From positions 1-21,097 of the forward strand of contig CAADYN010000261.1 in assembly GCA_900753285.1 (NCBI GenBank): a DNA stretch of 21,097 nucleotides, written 5' to 3'. A model generated the notes under the pieces. That model saw only the letters and a program-made list of their open reading frames with translations. It made no database searches and was not told where the DNA came from. Positions 14,868 through 21,097 of this stretch are shown here, in pieces (the stretch's first letter is position 1; the number at the start of each line of letters is the position of its first letter). The translations under genes were made by a program, and so were the position numbers. The DNA comes from Clostridia bacterium (GTDB lineage: Bacteria; Bacillota; Clostridia; Oscillospirales; CAG-272).

Positions 14868-15866
14868 TCACGCTTTAACATCGCCAAGCAACGTACTAAA
14901 TAGTGCGAGGAAAGGTATGTGGCTCATGTCGACCTTGAACTCCCGTCCGGTGAGATAGTCAAGCGCACCGCCCGTTTCAAAGGACACCGAATAGGAATAA
15001 AGCGCCTGAGACGAATATCCCATTTTTCTGTCCGCCGCGTTCTGTGCGTATTTTCCCTCGCCGAGGAGCGGATGCCCGATGTACGCCATGTGCGCTCTTA
15101 TCTGGTGCGTTCTTCCCGTGATGAGCTTAATCTCAAGCAGAGTGAGGTCGTGCTTCCCACTGTACGAGAGAGCGCGGTAGCCTGTGATAATCTTCTTCGA
15201 GCCGGGGACTTCACTTGGAAAAATTTTGACGGTGTTTGTCTTGTAGTCCTTGCGGTGGTATGCGGTGAGCGTCTTCTCTCCCGTGAGCTTTCCGTGAACC
15301 GCGCAGAGGTATTTCTTATGCACACGGTTTTCGCGTATCGCTTCGTTCATCAGTCTGAGAGCTTCGGCGTTTTTCGCGAGTATTACAATGCCGCCGGTGT
15401 TTCTGTCAATACGGTTGCACAGAGCCGGCGCAAAGGAGCTTTCGTTTTTCGGGTCATATTCGCCCTTGTTCACAAGATACGCCGTGAGAAGATAGATAAG
15501 CGTCTCTTTTTCTGAGCCTTCTGCGCGGTTACGGTCTCCCTCATCTCCGAGATGCACGAGCATTCCCGGCTTTTTGTCGCACAGCAGAATGTTTTCGTCC
15601 TCATACACGATATCCGGCACGTATTTTACTTTATCGTAGCTTTCCGCAGTCTCCGTATCTCCGAAAAACTCGTCCGGTATATACATCTCGACAACGTCTC
15701 CCTCGGCGGTAAAGTCGTTTTCGTGGGCTTTTTTGCCGTTGAGCTTTATCCTCTTTGTCCTGAGATATTTATACAGAAGCGATTTCGGAAGACCTGTCGT
15801 GACCTTTGAGACGAACTTGTCCATTCGCTGTCCCGCGTCGTTTTTGTTCACGGTGAACTCTCGCAT
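14868..15866 (-). CDS. RluA-family RNA pseudouridine synthase
   Basis: 332 residues. An N-terminal S4 RNA-binding domain (~12-65, AGQRMDKFVSKVTTGLPKSL and RIKLNGKKA) precedes the catalytic domain. The catalytic Asp154 lies in NRIDRNTGGIVILAKN, and GRTHQIRAHMAYIGHPLLGE is the family's other signature. The form and length match RluC/RluD-like enzymes that convert uridines to pseudouridine in rRNA or tRNA; the target site cannot be told. His is replaced by Asn before Arg in the catalytic motif (NRIDR instead of HRLDR), a tolerated variation. The start has AGGAG nine bases upstream of ATG 15866. Confidence 0.9.
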   Translation of the reverse strand: MREFTVNKNDAGQRMDKFVSKVTTGLPKSLLYKYLRTKRIKLNGKKAHENDFTAEGDVVEMYIPDEFFGDTETAESYDKVKYVPDIVYEDENILLCDKKPGMLVHLGDEGDRNRAEGSEKETLIYLLTAYLVNKGEYDPKNESSFAPALCNRIDRNTGGIVILAKNAEALRLMNEAIRENRVHKKYLCAVHGKLTGEKTLTAYHRKDYKTNTVKIFPSEVPGSKKIITGYRALSYSGKHDLTLLEIKLITGRTHQIRAHMAYIGHPLLGEGKYAQNAADRKMGYSSQALYSYSVSFETGGALDYLTGREFKVDMSHIPFLALFSTLLGDVKA

Positions 15867-15899
15867 ACCGTTTTTCTCCTTTTAATGCGTTATTTTGCG

Positions 15900-15937
15900 A
15901 AAATAAAACAAAGGCAGGGAAAATCATCTCCCCGCCT
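15900..15937 (-). terminator. Rho-independent terminator after upp
   Basis: On the minus strand, AGGCGGGGA pairs with TCCCTGCCT (one G-U pair) around an 8-nt loop, followed by TTGTTTTATTTT. It lies 18 bases after the upp stop, between upp and the pseudouridine synthase gene. Confidence 0.8.
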
Positions 15938-15954
15938 ATGTCACTGATATCGTA

Positions 15955-16590
15955 TTATTTTGTGCCGAAGAGTCTGTCTCCCGCATCGCCGAGTCCGGGA
16001 ACGATATATGCGTGATCGTTCAGCTTTTCGTCAAGTGCAGCGGAGTAGATTTGTACATCGGGATGGTCGTGCTGAAGTCTTTCAACGCCTTCGGGTGCTG
16101 CTACGAGGCAAAGGAGCTTTATCTGGGTGCATCCTCTGTCCTTGAGCATTGAAATAGCGCCAGAAGCCGAGCCGCCTGTCGCAAGCATGGGGTCGCAGAC
16201 GATGATGTATCTGTCCTCGATATCCTGCGGGAGCTTGCAGTAGTATTCTACGGGATTATGTGTGAGCGGATCTCTGTAAAGACCGATGTGTCCTACCTTT
16301 GCTACGGGAACAAGTGTGAGGATACCGTCAACCATACCGAGACCTGCGCGGAGGATAGGCACGATAGCGAGCTTCTTGCCCTCTACCTTCTGAGCGATCA
16401 TCTTTGATACGGGTGTTTCGATTTCAACGTCAACTACGGGAATGTCACGGGTAATCTCATAGCACATGAGCATGGCAATCTCGGAAAGAAGCTGTCTGAA
16501 ATCCTTAGAGCCGGTGTCTTTTTCTCTCATAATGCTGAGCTTATGCTTGATGAGCGGGTGGTCTACAACGTGAAAAGTATTCGGATTCAT
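15955..16590 (-). CDS. upp: Uracil phosphoribosyltransferase
   Basis: 211 residues from ATG 16590 ([19 protein letters not shown]), near the family's usual 208-210. An ATG six codons further up (16608) is rejected because AAGGGA lies between the two and serves the lower one. The enzyme makes UMP from uracil and PRPP in pyrimidine salvage. Visible motifs are [13 protein letters not shown], the PRPP-binding loop [12 protein letters not shown] (Asp133) and the C-terminal [13 protein letters not shown] uracil site. It has its own strong promoter and terminator and is likely monocistronic. Confidence 0.95.
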   Translation of the reverse strand: MNPNTFHVVDHPLIKHKLSIMREKDTGSKDFRQLLSEIAMLMCYEITRDIPVVDVEIETPVSKMIAQKVEGKKLAIVPILRAGLGMVDGILTLVPVAKVGHIGLYRDPLTHNPVEYYCKLPQDIEDRYIIVCDPMLATGGSASGAISMLKDRGCTQIKLLCLVAAPEGVERLQHDHPDVQIYSAALDEKLNDHAYIVPGLGDAGDRLFGTK

Positions 16591-16626
16591 TTTTTTACGT
16601 CCCTTCATCTGAATTTTATTCGCTTT

Positions 16627-16655
16627 ATTATACTATATCGGCGCGGCATTTTCAA
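16627..16655 (-). promoter_or_regulatory. upp: Predicted sigma-A promoter of upp
   Basis: On the minus strand, -35 TTGAAA (16650-16655) and consensus -10 TATAAT (16627-16632) are separated by exactly 17 bp, 36 bases upstream of ATG 16590. No pyrimidine-type attenuator was found in the short leader. Confidence 0.75.
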
Positions 16656-16684
16656 GGGGAAGCGACAAATTAGCGTAATATTTT

Positions 16685-17812
16685 TCAGCCGAAAATACGG
16701 GTGTAAATATCGCTCATTTCTCCCCTTGAGATGACGTACGGGCTGTTCTGATAGTTTGCCGCACCGGCAACGCGGTCGATAAGCTCTTCTCTTTCGTCCT
16801 CGGGTATTTTTCCAACCTTTTCGGCGACTCCGCTCTTCTCTGGAATGCGTTTTATCATGTCTTCCGGTGTTGTTCCGAGGTGCGCAGCGAGCTTTTCTAT
16901 CTTCGCGCTTCCTTCATCGGTGAGCATATTATATGTAAGGTACGCTCCCTCAAACACAGCGCACGCGTTTCCGTGAGGTATTCCTCTTGTCAGTGTGATG
17001 CTGTAGCCGAGGGGATGTGGGAAGCCTGTTCCGGTATAGTCTATCGCGATACCTGCGGCACAAGCGGCATATGCCAAACTCTCCCTTGCTTCACGGGAAT
17101 ATTCGTCTCCGCTAACACCGCTTCCGTTGAATATTACGTCCCATATCTCGTGTGCGGCGTAGAGTGCGGCTTCTTCGGATTCGGGAGTGGATTTCGGCGA
17201 GAGATACGACTCGATAGAATGCGCAAGTGCGTCAAGTGCGGTCGACACGGTGTAAAGCGCGGGCATTGTGGAGGAATACTCCGGGCATACGAATGCGTAC
17301 TTTGCGTAGGCTGACTTATGCTTGAAAGTCTTCTTTTTTCTGCCGCCGTCGATAGTTAGCACGGAATAACGGCAAGCCTCGCTTCCTGTTCCCGAGGTCG
17401 TGGGAATGGCAGCGATGGGCAGGCAGTCGTTTGTTCTCTTCTCGTCGTCGAAAATATCGTCGGGAGCGCAGTCGGGATTTGCGGCATATCCGGCTATGGC
17501 TTTTCCCGCGTCAAGAGAAGAACCTCCGCCGATTGCTATAATGAAATCGCAGCCGTTCTCTCGCGCTGTTTTTCCGCCCTCATGGCAAAGCTCAGCCGGA
17601 GGATTTTCGGGAATGCAGCCAAATCTGACGTAGTCTACTCCCGCCATATCGAGAGCAGCGGCAACGTCAGCCATAGCTCCGCATTTGTCAGCGCCGTTTC
17701 TGCCGGACACAACGAGAGCCTTTTTACCGAGAGATGAGAACACGGCATAGTTTTTCTTAACCGCGCCCTCTCCGGTTATTATCTTCACGTTTTTATATTC
17801 AGAAAAGTTCAT
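16685..17812 (-). CDS. Iron-containing alcohol dehydrogenase
   Basis: 375 residues from ATG 17812 (MNFSEYKNVKIITGEGAV), with GGAGA upstream. The frame is open 63 codons further, but those residues look non-coding and contain the promoter. The dehydroquinate-synthase-like fold of group III alcohol dehydrogenases is clear: IAIGGGSSLDAGK (95-104) and PTTSGTGSE (137-145) bind NAD(P), and the metal ligands are Asp194 and His198 (TALDALAHSIES), His266 (GFPHPLGY) and His280 (GIPHGNA). It is likely to reduce an aldehyde, or oxidise an alcohol, in the cytoplasm during fermentation. The substrate is unknown. It is divergent from the SLH gene. No hairpin separates its stop from the upp promoter, so some read-through into upp is possible. 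Confidence 0.93.
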   Translation of the reverse strand: MNFSEYKNVKIITGEGAVKKNYAVFSSLGKKALVVSGRNGADKCGAMADVAAALDMAGVDYVRFGCIPENPPAELCHEGGKTARENGCDFIIAIGGGSSLDAGKAIAGYAANPDCAPDDIFDDEKRTNDCLPIAAIPTTSGTGSEACRYSVLTIDGGRKKKTFKHKSAYAKYAFVCPEYSSTMPALYTVSTALDALAHSIESYLSPKSTPESEEAALYAAHEIWDVIFNGSGVSGDEYSREARESLAYAACAAGIAIDYTGTGFPHPLGYSITLTRGIPHGNACAVFEGAYLTYNMLTDEGSAKIEKLAAHLGTTPEDMIKRIPEKSGVAEKVGKIPEDEREELIDRVAGAANYQNSPYVISRGEMSDIYTRIFG

Positions 17813-17846
17813 GTTAGTCTCCGATTCGTTTTTTGATTCATGAAAG

Positions 17847-17875
17847 AATATATCACATATTTCATAATCAGTCAA
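17847..17875 (-). promoter_or_regulatory. Predicted sigma-A promoter of the alcohol dehydrogenase gene
   Basis: On the minus strand, -35 TTGACT (17870-17875) and -10 TATATT (17847-17852) have a 17-bp spacer, 34 bases upstream of ATG 17812. A 10-bp perfect palindrome GTCAATTGAC (17871-17880) overlaps the -35 and could be an operator. Confidence 0.65.
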
Positions 17876-18077
17876 TTGACAAAAGTATTCAAAAGCTTGT
17901 ATTTTTGCCTTATCTTTTATAACTATGACACAGCAGATTGAATTTCGGGTGAATATTCGCGCGTTTTTCGGAACTTTTTGCACCTGCGGCTCGTCTATCA
18001 AAGCAGATATGAGAGCGGATTTTGCCGGCGTTGGATTTTGTTTACATTATTATTTATAAAGCGGCACAAAATTGCTC

Positions 18078-18105
18078 TTGATAATCACACGGGATGTGCT
18101 ATAAT
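18078..18105 (+). promoter_or_regulatory. Predicted promoter of the SLH protein gene, extended -10
   Basis: -35 TTGATA (18078-18083), a 16-bp spacer and consensus -10 TATAAT (18100-18105) preceded by TGC, giving an extended -10. The start codon follows 41 bases later, with GGAGGA at 18138-18143. This combination suggests strong expression, as expected for an abundant surface protein. Confidence 0.7.
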
Positions 18106-18146
18106 ATGAAAGTCAGCATATTTCAATTCATAAAAACGGAGGATAT

Positions 18147-21097
18147 ATGAAAAAATTCAATCGAATCCTGTCCGTAGTGCTCGCCGTAATGATGGCTCTC
18201 TCCTGCGCAGTATTCGCGGGAGCTGCCAACATCACCTTCACCGACGTAGCAAACCACTGGGCATGGACTAACGGTCAGATTCCGTATCTCGTCGAAAAAG
18301 GCGTGCTTAACGGATACAAAAACGACAACGGCACATACAGCTTCAAGCCCGACGGTGAAGTTAAGCGTTCCGAGTTCATCAAAATGCTCGACGAAACCTT
18401 CGGTCTTACAAAGACGATAAGCATCAACTACAACGACGTCAAGTCAAGCGACTGGTACTATCCCTACTTCGCTAAGGCTGCCGCACAGGGCTACATACTC
18501 AACTACGGTAACAACGCCTCTCCGGACACAAAGATAAGCCGTCAGGAAGCTACATCCCTTCTCGTGCGTTACCTTGACCTCCCCGCGTCAAGCTCAACAC
18601 AGTCCGGCGCGATTTCAGACTTCGGCGATATTTCTTCCTACTACAGCGACTACATCCTCAGAGCAATCGACGCGGGAATCATCAACGGCTACAACGAAAA
18701 CGGCAAGACCTATTTCAAGCCCGAGAAGACTCTCACGCGTGCGGAAGCTCTCACAATACTCTACAGAGCTGCCGGTTGCATCTATAACACCAGCGCGTAC
18801 AACAGAGACAGCGGCGCACACAGCACGAACAACACTGTTACCCGCGGCGACATCACCATCTCCGGCATCAAGATGAACGGACGCAATATCGTTACCGAAG
18901 GCGCGTCTTCCGGCACAGTAACATTCAACGGCTGCACCATAAACGGTACTCTCTACATCCGCGGCTCGGCTAACGTAACATTCGACGACTGCAAGGTTGA
19001 AAATGTTGTTGCTCTCGGCGGCGGTAAAATCTCCGTTGTAAGCGGCTCAGAGATAGCTTCTCTCACAGTTGAAAAGTCATGCGAGATAAGCATCCTCTCC
19101 AACACCACCGTAAAGGAAATCACAGTAAAGAACGGCGCGGACAACGTTAAGGTTACAGGCAACGGTAAGATTAAATCCGCTTACATCTACGCAGACGGAT
19201 TCTCTTCCGCAATGCTCCCCGAAGAATTTGAAATCGGCAACAACCTCAGCGCATCCTTCGCAGGTACGGTTTACTCCGGCAACAGCGACGCTCAGTCCTC
19301 ATTCACAATTGAGCCTTTCGTAACAGCCGACAAGAACTCCTACTACCTCAACCTCGAATCAAGCACTGCCGGCACAGTTTACTACTACTTCACAAACAAT
19401 GCCGTAGCTCCTTCAATCTCCGCGTTCAGCTCCAGCTATTCTGCAGCTACTCACGGAAGCAGCTTCGACGTTAAGGCAAACGAGCCTACTTCAAAGGAAA
19501 CATACGCCGCGTCCGCAGTAAAGAGCTACTCCTACGTTGTAGTACAGCTCCAGGACGGCACTAAGAAGTACCCCGTTTACATCATCGACAACACTCTCGC
19601 GTCAAGTGACAGCGGATTTGAAACCTCTCCTTACCTCTCCGACTCCAACACAATCAAGTACAAGACCACAATGCCCGGTACTGTTTACTGGTACTACGCA
19701 GAAAACGGCTCAACTCTCACTCAGGTAGCGTTCCTCTCCGAGTATGAGAAGCAGAGCGGCGCACTCAAGGGTTCCGACACAGTTGGCGTTATCTCCTCCG
19801 GCACAATAGGACTGAAGGACAGCTACCTCAAGAATTATTCCTACGTAGCTCTCATGTTCCAGTCCTCCTCCGGCACATACTACGCACCTGTAGTCCTCTC
19901 CATGGGTGACAACGGATTCACCGAAGCTCCCGCACTCAAGACCGCAGGCATTATCACCTACAAGGCAAGCGTAAACGGCGACCTCTACTACTATTACGCG
20001 GAAAACGCCAACCTCCCCACAGCCTCCGACTTCAAGTCCGAGTACAACGGAGCTAAGTATTCCGACAAGGTAACGGCAAAGAAAGGCACTGCTGCAGAGC
20101 TTAGATACAACCAAAACTACATCGACAGCTATCCTTACCTCATTCTCGCAATAAGAAACTCCGACGGCGAGTATATGCAGCCTGTTGCAGTCAACATCAA
20201 CCTCACCACCGGCTTCAGAAACGAGCCCGAGCTTGACGAAGACAACACAATTTCCTTCAGAACAGAAACCTACGGTAAGGTAGAATACTACTACACCAAG
20301 GCAAACTCCGCTCCCTCCATTGACGAATTCACAAAGGCTTACGACGACGCGCAGGCTAAGTACAAGGGATCAAAGACATGCTCCACCACGTACGCCTCCA
20401 TTTCGTTCAAGGCTTCCTATGTTGAAAGCTATCCCTACATGGCTCTGAGATTCACCGACGACGACGGCAACGTTTACAGCCCCGTTCTCGTAGCTCTCAA
20501 GAGCACAGCCGACAACGGATTCAAGATTCTTCCCTACGCAAAGGACGGTAAGATCTACTTCACAACAACCGGCGACGGCGAAGTTCTCTACTTCTACTCC
20601 AGAGACGACTCCAACGTTTCCGCTGACGACTTCCTTGACTGGTACGACGATACAGCAAAGACGAGACGCGGCTCCGTTACCGTTAAAGAAGGCGTTGTGG
20701 CTTCCTTCTCCTATGACGAGGACATCCTGGACAGATACCCCTACATCATCATCGCATACCGTGACGGCGATTCCAAGAGAGACACTATCTACACGCCTTA
20801 TGTGCTTGATGTAGATGCGTCCGGCAAGTCCAACGCAGGCTCAGGCTTCACTGTCACAGGTCCCGATTCAGACGGAGACTTCAAGGTAACCGCACTCTAC
20901 GACGGCAAGCTCTACTACTACAGAACAGACAAGAAGTCCGCTCTTCCCTCATCCACAAGCGAATTTGAAACACTTTACGACAGCGCAAATTCTTCCGCCA
21001 CAAAGAGCCTTGACAAGGGTCAAGAAACATATGTAAGCGGCGAAAAGTACGCATATCTTGTTCTCGCGTTCAAGGTAGACGGCGAATTCCTTCCCTA
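18147..21097 (+). CDS. S-layer homology (SLH) domain surface protein with tandem Tyr-rich repeats (3' partial)
   Basis: Open for 983 codons from ATG 18147 to the window edge without a stop; the end lies beyond. A Sec signal peptide (LSVVLAVMMALSCAVFAGA, likely cut after Ala26) is followed by three SLH domains (~30-87, 93-147, 158-209), each with the wall-binding motif position kept: KRSE (73-76), SRQE (131-134) and TRAE (197-200). SLH domains attach proteins to pyruvylated cell-wall polymer, so this is an exported, wall-anchored protein. Residues ~230-370 form short strand-like repeats (ITISGIKMNG, VTFNGCTINGTLYI, VTFDDCKVENV), resembling a beta-helix. From ~385 on come six tandem domains of about 100 residues with a shared YYY core. 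Codon use is markedly rich in TAC, AAC, GAC and TCC, fitting high expression. The function of the repeats is unknown; a structural S-layer or binding role is possible. Confidence 0.93.
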   Translation, partial: MKKFNRILSVVLAVMMALSCAVFAGAANITFTDVANHWAWTNGQIPYLVEKGVLNGYKNDNGTYSFKPDGEVKRSEFIKMLDETFGLTKTISINYNDVKSSDWYYPYFAKAAAQGYILNYGNNASPDTKISRQEATSLLVRYLDLPASSSTQSGAISDFGDISSYYSDYILRAIDAGIINGYNENGKTYFKPEKTLTRAEALTILYRAAGCIYNTSAYNRDSGAHSTNNTVTRGDITISGIKMNGRNIVTEGASSGTVTFNGCTINGTLYIRGSANVTFDDCKVENVVALGGGKISVVSGSEIASLTVEKSCEISILSNTTVKEITVKNGADNVKVTGNGKIKSAYIYADGFSSAMLPEEFEIGNNLSASFAGTVYSGNSDAQSSFTIEPFVTADKNSYYLNLESSTAGTVYYYFTNNAVAPSISAFSSSYSAATHGSSFDVKANEPTSKETYAASAVKSYSYVVVQLQDGTKKYPVYIIDNTLASSDSGFETSPYLSDSNTIKYKTTMPGTVYWYYAENGSTLTQVAFLSEYEKQSGALKGSDTVGVISSGTIGLKDSYLKNYSYVALMFQSSSGTYYAPVVLSMGDNGFTEAPALKTAGIITYKASVNGDLYYYYAENANLPTASDFKSEYNGAKYSDKVTAKKGTAAELRYNQNYIDSYPYLILAIRNSDGEYMQPVAVNINLTTGFRNEPELDEDNTISFRTETYGKVEYYYTKANSAPSIDEFTKAYDDAQAKYKGSKTCSTTYASISFKASYVESYPYMALRFTDDDGNVYSPVLVALKSTADNGFKILPYAKDGKIYFTTTGDGEVLYFYSRDDSNVSADDFLDWYDDTAKTRRGSVTVKEGVVASFSYDEDILDRYPYIIIAYRDGDSKRDTIYTPYVLDVDASGKSNAGSGFTVTGPDSDGDFKVTALYDGKLYYYRTDKKSALPSSTSEFETLYDSANSSATKSLDKGQETYVSGEKYAYLVLAFKVDGEFLP
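19299..21097 (+). repeat. Six tandem ~100-residue domain repeats in the SLH protein (last one partial)
   Basis: Repeat starts at about 19299, 19614, 19914, 20211, 20517 and 20844, giving unit lengths of 315, 300, 297, 306 and 327 bases. Each protein unit follows the pattern GFxxxP, a strand with I/VxY, then G-x-V/L-Y-YYY, a helix-like xxFxxxY, a variable part, and Y-(S/P)-Y-x-x-(L/V)-x-(L/F) followed by DG(x)nPV. Copies have diverged at the protein level, so the array is old. Confidence 0.8.

Larger units (their letters stand above)
17813..18146. other. Divergent intergenic region between the alcohol dehydrogenase and SLH genes
   Basis: A 334-base stretch without a credible gene. It holds the alcohol dehydrogenase promoter near one end and the SLH gene promoter near the other. 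The central part (about 17881-18077) is AT-rich in places, and I see no hairpin, tRNA or riboswitch fold in it. Confidence 0.6.

Noticed and set aside
17813..18001. 63-codon upstream extension of the alcohol dehydrogenase
   Set aside because: It has no family similarity and contains the TTGACT/TATATT promoter; the start at 17812 has GGAGA and the normal family N-terminus.

Overview
The window looks like a chromosomal segment of an anaerobic, Gram-positive member of the Bacillota (class Clostridia), probably a gut or rumen-type lineage related to Oscillospirales. The evidence is a six-gene Rnf operon in the clostridial order C-D-G-E-A-B, an RnfB with extra ferredoxin-type clusters, an SLH-domain surface protein, AGGAGG-type ribosome binding sites, sigma-A-like promoters (TTGAAA/TATAAT, 17 bp) and no outer-membrane genes. 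The species assignment is inference. No rRNA, tRNA, CRISPR array, integrase or insertion sequence was seen.

Layout. (1) Positions 1-2014, plus strand: two overlapping uncharacterised genes. The first enters from outside the window and may be a TIM-barrel glycoside-hydrolase-like protein. The second may have a degenerate histidine-kinase-type ATPase fold. (2) Positions 2071-3127, minus strand: three tightly packed small genes of unknown function behind one promoter, convergent with the first pair. A 23-bp imperfect direct repeat covers the ends of both convergent units. (3) Positions 3208-3723, plus: a YfcE-type metallophosphoesterase, followed by a bidirectional terminator. (4) Positions 3788-8475, minus: a carbohydrate region with a sugar isomerase/epimerase-like TIM barrel, a solute-binding lipoprotein without permeases, a frameshifted vanW gene and a Gfo/Idh/MocA oxidoreductase. 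Epimerase, binding protein and oxidoreductase each have their own recognisable promoter. (5) Positions 8685-14730, minus: rnfCDGEAB. (6) Positions 14868-17812, minus: an RluA-type pseudouridine synthase, uracil phosphoribosyltransferase (upp) and an iron-type alcohol dehydrogenase. (7) From 18147 to the end, plus: a very long SLH surface protein, cut off by the window edge.

How the genes fit together. Rnf couples ferredoxin oxidation to NAD+ reduction and ion export, and is the main energy-conserving element here; the alcohol dehydrogenase could reoxidise the NADH. The epimerase and Gfo/Idh enzyme form a common pairing for 3-keto-sugar or inositol-like chemistry, but the substrate cannot be read from sequence. 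The SLH protein and RnfG both carry long modules predicted to lie outside the cytoplasmic membrane.

Most unusual signals: RnfG is about 488 residues instead of about 200, with a charged cytoplasmic N-terminal extension and a roughly 130-residue Thr-Glu/Pro-Glu tail; the first gene of the window carries a short version of the same tail. The SLH protein has at least six tandem copies of a Tyr-rich domain of about 100 residues. The vanW gene has a clean one-base frameshift. I see no clear evidence for a defence system or other complete new system; the three-gene small-protein cluster and the two-gene unknown operon are the best candidates for uncharacterised biology.
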